Part shown: piece by piece, positions 1 to 6,011 of the stretch
How positions within the stretch are numbered: the first letter of the stretch is position 1
Layout: each line of letters starts with the position of its first letter
Source: CADDZO01 sp035294145
Lineage (GTDB): Bacteria; Chloroflexota; Dormibacteria; Dormibacterales; Dormibacteraceae
Length of the DNA: 39,204 bases
Assembly: GCA_035294145.1 (NCBI GenBank)
Contig: DATGLL010000243.1
Span: 1 to 39,204, forward strand
Direction: 5' to 3'
Translations under genes and position numbers: made by a program
Notes under the pieces: generated by a model
Seen by the model: the letters and a program-made list of their open reading frames with translations, nothing else
The model's database searches: none
What the model was told of the DNA's origin: nothing

Positions 1-1
1 G

Positions 2-166
2 TACGTCGCCCAGTGCCTGGAGGTGGACGTCGCCAGCCAGGGCGAGACCATCGAGCTGGCGCTCGCCAACCTGCGCGAAGCCTTGGAGCTGTACTTCGAG
101 GACCAGCCGGTACCGTCGATCGTGGAGCCGATCGTGGCACCCGTGGAGGTGCAGGTTCCGGCGTGA
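2..166 (+). CDS. hicB: HicB-family antitoxin, C-terminal part
   Basis: The gene is cut by the left window edge; the last 54 codons are visible in the frame starting at base 2. They encode the conserved HicB fold: a YVAQCLEVDVASQG strand, then a helix with ALANLREALELYFED, and a short tail ending in VEVQVPA. HicB proteins are antitoxins that bind and neutralise the HicA mRNA interferase and often repress their own operon. No DNA-binding C-terminal domain is present, so this is the short HicB type. The stop codon overlaps the GTG of a hicA remnant, which suggests a former hicB-hicA operon. The family call is confident; activity as an antitoxin is doubtful because the partner is truncated. Confidence 0.8.
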   Translation, partial: YVAQCLEVDVASQGETIELALANLREALELYFEDQPVPSIVEPIVAPVEVQVPA

Positions 167-237
167 GCGCCCCCCTGCGCTCGATCCTCCGCCAGGCCGG
201 GATGTCGCCCGACGAGTCCCGTCAGCTGATCACTTGA
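163..237 (+). pseudogene. hicA toxin remnant (C-terminal tail only)
   Basis: This 24-codon frame starts at a GTG that overlaps the hicB stop (GTGA). It encodes LRSILRQAGMSPDE, which matches the conserved C-terminal helix of HicA toxins (usual form: GTLRSILRQAGLS-EEF). The double-stranded-RNA-binding-like body of HicA, including its catalytic His, is missing; full-length HicA is about 60-80 residues. Either the 5' part was deleted or the tail was left after recombination. The peptide cannot be an active interferase. The match rests on memory of the family tail, so the call is moderate. Confidence 0.6.
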
Positions 238-266
238 GCCCCCGCCTGATGGGGCAACCCACCTGC

Positions 267-587
267 TCACGGCTCTCCCTCCTCAGGGCCGTCCGGCCCC
301 ACCACGACGAAGCCCAACCGAGCCAGCACGGCCGCGTGAGGGGCGGGCTCCTCGGACAGCCTCACGGGACCGAAGGCCTCGGCGTGCTCGTTCGCGGCCC
401 AGACGGCGGCGTACGGCCGCCCCGGCGCGTCCGGCTCGTCGGCGGGCACGGTCCCCACCGCCACGATCACGTGGTCCGCCTGCCCTGGACCGTAAGGACC
501 GGCGTAGGTGACCGGCTCGGAGAGCCGGTACAGGCGGGCATCGCTGGGCCAGCCGCCTGGGGTGCAGAGGTAACGCGCCTCTCTCAT
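267..587 (-). CDS. hypothetical protein, last gene of the small-gene operon
   Basis: A 106-residue protein that I do not recognise. It has no Cys pair, signal peptide or membrane segment. The middle holds a beta-like VIVAVGTVPADEPD stretch and the C-terminus a FVVVGPDGPEEGEP tail. I place the start at the ATG at 587 rather than further upstream for two reasons. A GGGGAGGGG ribosome site lies about 5 nt before it, and this ATG overlaps the stop of the upstream gene by 4 nt (ATGA). It is the most distal gene of a leftward chain of ten coupled genes. Function unknown; the neighbourhood suggests a phage or integrative-element accessory protein. Confidence 0.6.
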   Translation of the reverse strand: MREARYLCTPGGWPSDARLYRLSEPVTYAGPYGPGQADHVIVAVGTVPADEPDAPGRPYAAVWAANEHAEAFGPVRLSEEPAPHAAVLARLGFVVVGPDGPEEGEP

Positions 588-844
588 CGGTGCCCCTCCC
601 CGGCAACACCTCCCGAGCACCCCGGCTGGTGTGGGAGCGAGGTTGCCCCGCGGCTCCATCCCAAGCCCAACGCTGCCGGCCCTGGATCTGCCGACCGGTA
701 GCCCTGCAGCCCCGCCACCGGGCGGAGCGGCTTCCTGTCCAGATACGACCGGCCCGGCCGCTGACCCCAGGCGGGCTGCCAGCTGGCCGGCGGTGGGGGT
801 TGGACCAGCTCTCCGCACCCCGGGCACGCCCACCCCTCACTCAT
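584..844 (-). CDS. hypothetical protein with N-terminal CPGCGE motif
   Basis: An 86-residue protein starting MSEGWACPGCGEL. The CxxC pair near residue 8 looks like half of a zinc ribbon, and a second Cys lies near the C-terminus. The rest is proline- and glycine-rich without an obvious fold. The start was chosen because its ATG overlaps the upstream stop by 4 nt (ATGA at 841-844) and its own stop overlaps the next start in the same way (584-587). It belongs to the leftward small-gene operon. The low-complexity second half makes the coding call moderate; position in the overlap chain is the best support. Confidence 0.5.
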   Translation of the reverse strand: MSEGWACPGCGELVQPPPPASWQPAWGQRPGRSYLDRKPLRPVAGLQGYRSADPGPAALGLGWSRGATSLPHQPGCSGGVAGEGHR

Positions 845-1125
845 GGCCGGGCTCCCTCCTGCTCGGCTCCCGCGAGACGGGCGGCGGCAACCGTCCGTCG
901 GATCCACCACCGGGCCTCCTCGAGCGCCGCCTGGTAGCGCTGCCAGGCCGCCTCGGGCACGACCGCCATGGCCTCGATCTCGGCCACCTCGCGGCCCCTC
1001 CACCCGCCGCCCTGCGGCGAGCGGGCTCGGTCGAACCAGGCGACGTCCTCCTTCGACAGCCCCAGCTGGACCCGATCCCGGCGCAGGCTCCGCCCGCCAA
1101 GGCCCTGCCGCTCGCCGACGCTCAT
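841..1125 (-). CDS. hypothetical small helical protein
   Basis: A 94-residue protein, rich in Arg and Glu. Its middle (LSKEDVAWFDRARS) and C-terminal half (EAAWQRYQAALEEARWWIRR) look helical and amphipathic. I do not recognise a family. The ATG at 1125 overlaps the previous stop (ATGA at 1122-1125), and the stop overlaps the next ATG at 841-844, so it sits in the middle of the translationally coupled chain. Charged helical proteins of this size are common in phage early regions, but no specific role can be assigned. Confidence 0.55.
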   Translation of the reverse strand: MSVGERQGLGGRSLRRDRVQLGLSKEDVAWFDRARSPQGGGWRGREVAEIEAMAVVPEAAWQRYQAALEEARWWIRRTVAAARLAGAEQEGARP

Positions 1126-1436
1126 CGTCCCGCCTCCCAAGCCGCCTCGGTGGCCCGTCGCTCCAGCTCGGCCACCAGCTCCGGGTCGACCACGACTCGG
1201 GGGATGGTCGTCCGAGACCCGAAGCCGTGGACGAAGATGGGCACCTCGGGGTTGCCCCTGCGATCGGGACCGTAGAGGGCGTCCGCGACCCAACCGTCCT
1301 CGCCCTCCAGGCGCGAGACCCACAGCGCCCGATCCGGCCAGCGCACCTTGGCCTCGAAGCCCCGGCGCACCCCGAAGACGCCCGCATCCTCCTCCCGCCA
1401 GCGCACCTCCTCGACCTGCCAGTCCCGATCGCTCAC
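1122..1436 (-). CDS. hypothetical protein
   Basis: A 104-residue protein starting from GTG at 1436, which overlaps the upstream stop by 4 nt (GTGA). The N-terminal 70 residues look like a small beta-sheet domain (FEAKVRWPDRALWVSRLEGE, then GWVADALYGPD). This is followed by a PIFVHGFGSRTTIPRVVVDPE segment and a C-terminal helix (LVAELERRATEAAWEAGR). The third-position GC bias is strong in this frame. I do not recognise the family. Its stop is embedded in the next ATG (1122-1125). Confidence 0.6.
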   Translation of the reverse strand: MSDRDWQVEEVRWREEDAGVFGVRRGFEAKVRWPDRALWVSRLEGEDGWVADALYGPDRRGNPEVPIFVHGFGSRTTIPRVVVDPELVAELERRATEAAWEAGR

Positions 1437-1681
1437 CGGCCTCTCTCCTCGAGCCAGCCATCGATCTCCCAGCGACCGCCGAGGCTGGCCACGGGTCGCT
1501 CGGGCGCGTACCCGGGGCAGGCGCAGGGATCGTCGACGATCCCCGAGCAGGCCCCATCCGTACCCAGGTGGGTGCGGTGCTTCAGGCGGGCATGCCGGCA
1601 CCGACATAAGGGGTAGCCATCGCAGGCCGGGCAGCCCCGTCCCACGAGCAACGCCTCCAGCTCCCGGTGGCTCAGGCCCAT
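1433..1681 (-). CDS. Cys-rich small protein, probable zinc-binding
   Basis: An 82-residue protein. The segment from about residue 16 holds six Cys with interspersed His (CPACDGYPLCRC, RHARLKHRTH, then CSGI and CACPGY), a pattern suggesting one or two structural zinc sites. After it come GGRWEIDGWLEERG and the stop, which overlaps the GTG of the next gene (GTGA, 1433-1436). The chosen ATG at 1681 has a GGAGGGG-type ribosome site about 8 nt upstream. The same frame is open further upstream and carries coding-like sequence (see the entry at 1682-1856), so the native start could lie further up or the two may once have been one gene. Confidence 0.6.
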   Translation of the reverse strand: MGLSHRELEALLVGRGCPACDGYPLCRCRHARLKHRTHLGTDGACSGIVDDPCACPGYAPERPVASLGGRWEIDGWLEERGR

Positions 1682-1856
1682 CTCAGCCACCCCTCCCTCG
1701 GAGCGCTCGTCGTAGCGCCCCACCGAGGGCACCAGCGGGTCGGTTGCCCTCCCGTTGCCAGGAGCCGAGCTGCGGCGGCCGCAGCCCGTCGCGGACGACC
1801 TGCGCCGTCCAGGCCTCCTCCTCCCGCCCATCGCTCAGCAGGAGCGCCAGGATCTC
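1682..1856 (-). pseudogene. orphan coding fragment with in-frame stop and frameshift
   Basis: Directly after the TGA of the next upstream gene (1857-1859), the same minus frame continues without a start codon. It encodes EILALLLSDGREEEAW, then TAQVVRDGLRPPQLGSWQRE, with the high third-position GC of real genes in this window. Near 1736-1752 the coding signal moves to another frame, giving TDPLVPSVGRYDERSEGG, which runs into the Cys-rich gene at 1681. The simplest reading is that the upstream gene was longer and has acquired a stop (a CGA to TGA change would suffice) plus a 1-nt indel. Sequencing error is the alternative. Confidence 0.5.
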
Positions 1857-2174
1857 TCAACTGCGCGGATCGTCGGCAAGGCATCCCACCCGCTCCAATG
1901 ACTCGCCCGGCTTGACCCACCGGGCCCAGGCCGGCAGCACCATGGCCGCCCGCTCCGCGCCGTGGGAGCGCAACACGGCCGGCAAGACGACCTCTGCCAA
2001 CGCCCGCTTCGTCTCCGAGCTGGCCATGAACGGGCCGAGGTCGACCGCTCCCACCTGCTCGCCTTCCCAGATCAGGGTTGGGGTCCAATCCCCGTTGGTG
2101 TCATGGATGTGCCGACCGGCAGACTCGACGACGCGCCGGACACGAGCCCCGAACTCGTCCAGGCCCTCACCCAT
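1857..2174 (-). CDS. hypothetical protein, probably truncated
   Basis: A 105-residue protein starting MGEGLDEFGARVRRVV. It contains a short strand-rich patch (DWTPTLIWEGEQVGAVDLG) and helices around ETKRALAEVVLPAVL. No known motif is visible. The ATG at 2174 overlaps the end of the upstream gene by 8 nt. Coding-like sequence continues in frame after the TGA at 1857-1859, so the current protein may be the N-terminal part of a once longer product. It belongs to the leftward small-gene operon. Confidence 0.55.
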   Translation of the reverse strand: MGEGLDEFGARVRRVVESAGRHIHDTNGDWTPTLIWEGEQVGAVDLGPFMASSETKRALAEVVLPAVLRSHGAERAAMVLPAWARWVKPGESLERVGCLADDPRS

Positions 2175-2382
2175 CGCACCCCTCCCGCAGCGCTTGCTCG
2201 TCCCCGACCGGCAGAGCCGAGAGCCAGTGGCGCTCGATGATCCCGCCCACCCAGGCTCGACCGTCGGCGTCGGCCTGGACGATCCTCCGGCCGCCCAGCG
2301 ACGGCAGGTCAAGGTCCCGTGCCGGCGTCTCCAGACGGTGCAGGCCGTCCAGGACGTGCTCCCACGTGCGTGTCTCACTCAT
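2167..2382 (-). CDS. hypothetical small protein
   Basis: A 71-residue protein starting MSETRTWEHVLDGLHRLE. It combines an N-terminal helix, a strand-like LPSLGGRRIVQADADGRAWV centre and an acidic tail. The start lies in the string GTGATG: the ATG at 2382 overlaps the upstream stop by one base, and a GTG one codon earlier gives a 4-nt overlap, so either may serve. The family is unknown. It is co-directional and coupled with its neighbours. Confidence 0.55.
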   Translation of the reverse strand: MSETRTWEHVLDGLHRLETPARDLDLPSLGGRRIVQADADGRAWVGGIIERHWLSALPVGDEQALREGCDG

Positions 2383-2624
2383 CACGCTCCCTCCCCCCTC
2401 GCCAGAGCTTCACGGTGGCCGTCCACCAGGGCCAGCGCCTCAGGGCTGGGACGAGCCGCCTCCACGGCCGCTGCGATCTTGGCCGCCGTGCGGACCGCGA
2501 CCTCCTCCCCGGCCAGCGCCCGATGCGCCGTCTCCCAGGTGATGCCAGCCCGCACCGCGAGGTCCTGGACCGACCAGAAGCGCTCCCGGCAGGCCTGGGG
2601 CAGCCCGGGAAGGCGGACCTTCAC
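2382..2624 (-). CDS. small helix-turn-helix DNA-binding protein
   Basis: An 80-residue protein starting from GTG at 2624, which overlaps the upstream stop by 4 nt (GTGA). Residues about 15-52 form an XRE/lambda-repressor-like helix-turn-helix (FWSVQDLAVRAGITWETAHR, then ALAGEEVAVRTAAKIAAAV). The tail SPEALALVDGH is also seen behind HTH domains of this kind. It has no partner domain, so it resembles Cro-like or excisionase-like regulators in phage and plasmid operons. It could act on the divergent control region at 3015-3116. The HTH call is by pattern recognition. Confidence 0.65.
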   Translation of the reverse strand: MKVRLPGLPQACRERFWSVQDLAVRAGITWETAHRALAGEEVAVRTAAKIAAAVEAARPSPEALALVDGHREALARGEGA

Positions 2625-2866
2625 CCCTCTTCCTCCGGTAGCCGGAACTGGTAGCCAGCCGGGCATCGCCACCAACCCCCGCCCATCGGGGTCATCGCGG
2701 ACCTGCCATCGTGGTCCCCCGGGCACTCGTGCCTCCGGAGGGCTCCCCTGAGTTCGCTTCGGGTCCACACCACCCAGTTGGCGGTCCCGTCCGGACGCCG
2801 CGACTCGACGAGGCGCAGCTCGCCCGAGGCCAGGGCCCGGGTGAGCACCTCCTCTCCCTGGCTCAT
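2621..2866 (-). CDS. hypothetical small protein
   Basis: An 81-residue protein starting MSQGEEVLTRALASGELRLV. A winged-helix-like or strand-rich first half (RLVESRRPDGTANWVVWTRS) is followed by HECPGDHDG and WWRCPAGYQFRLPEEEG. Two Cys and two His might bind a metal, but spacing does not fit a standard finger. Both ends overlap neighbouring genes by 4 nt (2863-2866 and 2621-2624). Function unknown. Confidence 0.55.
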   Translation of the reverse strand: MSQGEEVLTRALASGELRLVESRRPDGTANWVVWTRSELRGALRRHECPGDHDGRSAMTPMGGGWWRCPAGYQFRLPEEEG

Positions 2867-3024
2867 CGCCGTCCCTCCTGCGGGAGGCCGAACCGAGCCT
2901 TGGCGCCACAGGTCGGTTCCACGGCCCGCCCGGCTGCTCCGCGCCTAGGCATTGCGAACATCCAGGCCGCCACACTTCGGACGGGGCCCGATGCCGACCT
3001 TCTCCATGGGCGATTACCCATCAT
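2863..3024 (-). CDS. first gene of the leftward operon, probably leaderless
   Basis: A 53-residue, very basic protein (starting MMGNRPWRRSAS) with one Cys near the end; no recognised family. The start is set by the promoter: a GATACT -10 element at 3036-3031 ends 6 nt before the ATG at 3024. This puts the transcription start on the ATG itself and implies a leaderless message. A later ATG (MPRRGAAGR) would give a 29-residue protein, so the coding status is only moderate. The stop overlaps the next start (ATGA, 2863-2866). It may be a leader peptide that loads ribosomes onto the coupled chain. Confidence 0.45.
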   Translation of the reverse strand: MMGNRPWRRSASGPVRSVAAWMFAMPRRGAAGRAVEPTCGAKARFGLPQEGRR

Positions 3025-3031
3025 ATGAGTA
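3015..3031. promoter_or_regulatory. operator-like dyad, copy 1
   Basis: TACCCATCATATGAGTA is an imperfect 17-nt dyad (half-site TACYCAT) lying over the start point of the leftward promoter. A near copy occurs at 3100-3116 (14 of 17 bases identical). Two copies, each at the start of one of two divergent transcripts, suggest binding sites for one regulator, most likely the HTH protein encoded from 3110. Confidence 0.6.
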
Positions 3032-3060
3032 GTATCCACCGTAGCGGGTACCCGCGTCAA
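3031..3060 (-). promoter_or_regulatory. leftward promoter (-35 TTGACG, -10 GATACT)
   Basis: On the minus strand TTGACG (3060-3055) and GATACT (3036-3031) are separated by 18 nt, close to the sigma-70-type consensus. The -10 element lies 6 nt before an ATG. A perfect 12-bp palindrome fills part of the spacer and an operator-like dyad covers the start point, as expected of a repressed promoter. Confidence 0.65.
3044..3055. promoter_or_regulatory. perfect palindrome in promoter spacer
   Basis: GCGGGTACCCGC is a perfect 12-bp palindrome between the -35 and -10 elements of the leftward promoter. It differs from the two 17-nt dyads, so it may bind a second regulator such as the HTH protein at 2382-2624. 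Confidence 0.45.
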
Positions 3061-3099
3061 GAGTCTCCGTTCCGGAGCCGAAGCGAGCTGGTAGCCTCG

Positions 3100-3116
3100 T
3101 ACCCATCCTGTGAGTA
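3100..3116. promoter_or_regulatory. operator-like dyad, copy 2
   Basis: TACCCATCCTGTGAGTA repeats the dyad at 3015-3031 and spans the GTG start (3110) of the HTH regulator. A TAGCCT element at 3092-3097 could serve as -10, making the transcript nearly leaderless. Binding here would give autorepression. Confidence 0.55.
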
Positions 3117-3694
3117 CCAATCCAATGGCGGTAGCCGTTGCGAGGCTCGTGCGGGAGGCCGTCGATCAGGCCGGCAAGGCTCAGGCTTTAGCACTCAGGA
3201 TTCAGACGTTCCTGGGCAGGTCCTACAATCACCGCACGGTCTCGGCTTGGGGCCGCGGCGCTGCGATGCCTCCAGCGGACGCGGCATTTGCGGTCGCGAA
3301 GGCTACGGGCGTCTCGATCGATCAGTACTTGGGGATCGGGCGTGAGCCGACCGAGCTGGAGAGCCAACTAGCCGCGGTTCAAGATCAGCTTGACCAGCAA
3401 CGGGCGACTACCGAGACGCTGCGCGTTCAAGTAGATCGCTTGGCAGGCCTGGTGGCCCATCGTCCCCCCGTCCAGCACACCCCAACCCTAGCAGAGCCGG
3501 TGAACGGCCTAGAGGAGCGTCTAATCAAGCTCGAGCACCGGCTTGGAGCTCTGACGGAGGTGGTCGCCAGGCTTCAGGAGGCGTCGGATCTGCAACGCAA
3601 GCTACTCCAAGACCTCATCAAAGGGCAGCCACAGGGTGAGAGCCATTCGCTCGACCCCACAACGAGACGCCCTCAGGCAAGGAGGGCTGAGTAG
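3110..3694 (+). CDS. XRE-type HTH regulator with long coiled-coil tail
   Basis: A 194-residue protein. Residues about 5-80 form a helix-turn-helix of the XRE type (SYNHRTVSAWGRGAAMPPAD as the recognition region, then AAFAVAKATGVSIDQYLGIG). Residues about 85-175 are heptad-rich coiled coil (ESQLAAVQDQLDQQ; RLIKLEHRLGALTEVVARLQ), suggesting dimerisation. The likely start is the GTG at 3110 inside an operator-like dyad; an ATG at 3125 is the alternative. It faces the leftward small-gene operon across a two-operator switch and is followed 17 nt later by the TPR gene. It probably represses both directions, with the TPR protein as a possible partner. The DNA is less GC-rich than in flanking genes. 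Confidence 0.75.
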   Translation: MSTNPMAVAVARLVREAVDQAGKAQALALRIQTFLGRSYNHRTVSAWGRGAAMPPADAAFAVAKATGVSIDQYLGIGREPTELESQLAAVQDQLDQQRATTETLRVQVDRLAGLVAHRPPVQHTPTLAEPVNGLEERLIKLEHRLGALTEVVARLQEASDLQRKLLQDLIKGQPQGESHSLDPTTRRPQARRAE

Positions 3695-3711
3695 AGAGGT
3701 CCAAGAGGCGG

Positions 3712-4848
3712 ATGAGGCACGAGCCATACGCTCCTGGCAACAGTGAGCGGGATCCTCTTTTGGAAACTCTGCACGCCTGGCGAGCTAAGGCAGACGAAGA
3801 TCTGGCCATCCTCAGGTACTTGCTCAAGAGCCCCAAGGGAAACACCGAAGAGGATGTCCGGGTATTTGAGCCCGGGGGTACCCGGCCAGGGTTCTCGATA
3901 ACCGCCCTGCACAACCGTTCGGCCGCACCGAGGGCGATTAGTAGTGGCGTTCCAGTGCTGGAAGAGCTGAAGGTGGCAACCGCCATCTGCATCAGCAGGA
4001 GTCGGACGACTCCGCCCCTTGTCCTCATAGGCCCAGCTCGAGGAATCATGGAGACTTATTTGCGATACCTCCGCGGGCCATCGGTTGACCCTGATGTGAT
4101 GCTGGCGGCTGGAGAGACAGCCATCTTGGTCGGCCGCCTTGCTCAGTATTTGGACAGCTGGGGCGAGTCGCACGCTGCCCTCTCCTGGGCCATCACTATC
4201 GGTCGCGAGTTATCGAATGCCAAGCTTGTGGCTCACGCCCTAGGGGCCATGTCTGGGCTGTATTCAGGAATTCCGCGTGGTGGGCACTCCGGAAACCCAG
4301 CCAAGGCTATAGAGTTCCTGGATGCAGCGATCGCTGCCAGCGACAGTTCCTCTGCGCCGATGCAAGCATGGCTATATGCCCGCCGAGCTGAGGAATATGC
4401 GACCATCGGTCGTGCGCTAGCAGCACGTCGTGATTTGGATGATGCAGAACGTTACTTGCTCGCCATCAGGCAGCCGGCTGATGGCTTCTTCTCGCATATC
4501 TCTGACCGGTGGCTACTCGGTTATCGAGGCAACTGCGAGCGATTGCTCAATAAGCCAATGGCTGCGGTGCACCACCTGGAGCAAGCGCTCTCCGAGAAGC
4601 TGCATGGGCAGCTGAGCGCGAGTAGTCGAAGCGGCGTGCTCGCCGACCTGGCGGCTGCTCTGGCTCAGCATGGTGAAGGTGACCAGGCAGCGAGTGTTCT
4701 GATTCAGTCTCTCGATCTTGCTGTCAGCAGCGGCGTTAGCATTGCTGTACAGCGAATTCGAGGAATTAGGCGCCGCCACCTCGGCTGTTTCGCTGACAAT
4801 CCTCTCGTGAAGCAGCTGGATGAACGCTTGCTGGGCATCCAACCATGA
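3712..4848 (+). CDS. TPR-repeat protein, probable regulator or sensor
   Basis: A 378-residue all-helical protein. The first 120 residues have no clear motif. From about residue 130 onward there are TPR-like helix pairs (AAGETAILVGRLAQYLDSWG; AIEFLDAAIAASDSS; AWLYARRAEEYATIGRALAA; AVHHLEQALSEKLHG; AALAQHGEGDQAASVL). This resembles the ligand- or peptide-sensing half of HTH-TPR regulators of Actinomycetota, but here the HTH is on a separate gene just upstream. Its stop overlaps the start of the SLOG gene (ATGA, 4845-4848), so the two are co-translated. Codon use is more A/T-rich than in flanking genes, consistent with transfer. No enzymatic motif is seen. Confidence 0.65.
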   Translation: MRHEPYAPGNSERDPLLETLHAWRAKADEDLAILRYLLKSPKGNTEEDVRVFEPGGTRPGFSITALHNRSAAPRAISSGVPVLEELKVATAICISRSRTTPPLVLIGPARGIMETYLRYLRGPSVDPDVMLAAGETAILVGRLAQYLDSWGESHAALSWAITIGRELSNAKLVAHALGAMSGLYSGIPRGGHSGNPAKAIEFLDAAIAASDSSSAPMQAWLYARRAEEYATIGRALAARRDLDDAERYLLAIRQPADGFFSHISDRWLLGYRGNCERLLNKPMAAVHHLEQALSEKLHGQLSASSRSGVLADLAAALAQHGEGDQAASVLIQSLDLAVSSGVSIAVQRIRGIRRRHLGCFADNPLVKQLDERLLGIQP

Positions 4849-5315
4849 AGTACGGGATCACCGGGCATCGCGACCTTACTGCTCAGACTGTTGAGTTGGT
4901 AACGGCTGAGCTTCGCCGGTTTCTGTCTGAGCGGGACAAAGAGCTCGTGGCTATTACCAGTCTGGCCGAGGGAGCGGATCAGCTGTTTGCGTGTTTGGTT
5001 TTGGAGCGGGGAGGCCGGTTGGATGTTATCGTGCCCTCGCTCCGATACCCGGACCTCCGAGAGAATCGTAAGGAGTACCATCGCCTAGTGCACTGTGCGC
5101 ACCGAGTGACCCAGTTGCCTTATCCCGAGGACGGTCCCGCTGCCCATATGGCAGCGTCGATGATCATGGTCGAGCGCTGTGACCATTTGGTGGCGGTCTG
5201 GGATGGCAAGCCGGCGCGGAGTTTTGCTGGAACAGCGGACGTCGTTGCGTACGCTCGACAGCTCAAGGTGCCGATCACGATCATCTGGCCTCCTGGAGCG
5301 ACTCGCGCGACGTGA
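4845..5315 (+). CDS. SLOG-fold (LOG/DprA-like Rossmann) protein
   Basis: A 156-residue protein. It has an N-terminal glycine-rich Rossmann start (KYGITGHRDL), a conserved SLAEGAD segment near residue 46, and AVWDGKPARSFAGTADVVAY near residue 120. The last resembles the GG-GT-E phosphate-binding loop of SLOG/LOG proteins. The SLOG superfamily binds nucleotides and nucleotide-derived ligands and is known from conflict and signalling systems as a sensor or processing enzyme. The gene overlaps the TPR gene (ATGA) and the NUDIX gene (GTGA), so the three products are probably made in fixed ratio. The exact ligand is unknown; binding of an ADP-ribose- or NAD-like compound is inference from the NUDIX neighbour. 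Confidence 0.65.
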   Translation: MKYGITGHRDLTAQTVELVTAELRRFLSERDKELVAITSLAEGADQLFACLVLERGGRLDVIVPSLRYPDLRENRKEYHRLVHCAHRVTQLPYPEDGPAAHMAASMIMVERCDHLVAVWDGKPARSFAGTADVVAYARQLKVPITIIWPPGATRAT

Positions 5316-5896
5316 GCGACGATCGCCTTCCCCGGACGATCCTCAGCGAGGTCCCCTGGTCGGGTCGCATCATGTCGGTGCACGTGGATCGGGTGGAGCT
5401 GCCCAACGGCGCGGTGGTCGAGCGGGAGGCGGTGCGTCACCCCAAGGTATCGGCAGTGGTTGCCATCGATGCCGATCGGTGCATCCTGATGGTCCGGGAG
5501 TACCGACATCCCGCTGGTCGCACCTTCTTGCAGATCCCGTCCGGACTCCGGGAGCCCGGCGAGGAGGCGGAGGACTGCGCCCGGCGAGAGCTGATGGAGG
5601 AGACGGGTTTCGCTTGCCAGCGACTGGAGCGATTGATCGGTCTCTTTCCCAGCCCGGGCGTGTCAGACGAATGGCTGGACGTCTTCTTGGCCACCGACCT
5701 CCACCGAGTCGGACCCCCGCTCCCCGAAGGCGAGCAAGGCGTGCTGGAGCTGGTGGTCACACCCCTGGAGGAGGCAGTTACGATGGCCGTCTCCGGCCGG
5801 CTACTGGACGCCAAAACCGTGATTGCCGTGTTGTTGGCGAGCTGCAGGATGGGCGTCGATCCTTGCCGTCCGTCCCGGCTGGAGGGCCCAGACTGA
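5312..5896 (+). CDS. NUDIX hydrolase, ADP-ribose pyrophosphatase-like
   Basis: A 194-residue protein that starts at GTG overlapping the SLOG stop (GTGA). A perfect Nudix box, G-x5-E-x7-R-E-U-x-E-E-x-G-U, occurs near residues 75-97 (key residues in GLREPGE and RRELMEETGF). The preceding VAIDADRCILMVREYRHPAG and the following PSPGVSDEWLDVFLA fit the ADP-ribose pyrophosphatase/NudF group, which cleaves ADP-ribose and related nucleoside diphosphate derivatives with Mg2+. It probably acts on the ligand sensed or made by the SLOG protein; that link is inference. The C-terminal 20 residues (CRMGVDPCRPSR) are not part of the fold. Confidence 0.85.
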   Translation: MSDDRLPRTILSEVPWSGRIMSVHVDRVELPNGAVVEREAVRHPKVSAVVAIDADRCILMVREYRHPAGRTFLQIPSGLREPGEEAEDCARRELMEETGFACQRLERLIGLFPSPGVSDEWLDVFLATDLHRVGPPLPEGEQGVLELVVTPLEEAVTMAVSGRLLDAKTVIAVLLASCRMGVDPCRPSRLEGPD

Positions 5897-6011
5897 GTTC
5901 CGCTGCTCAAGGCAGGAACTGCGAAACATCCCCGATGTATCCGTTGATTGCCGGGGCGACCGCGGTGTCGCTCGCGCCGGGCAGGAAGGTGCGAGAGGGC
6001 CCACTGGCCCG

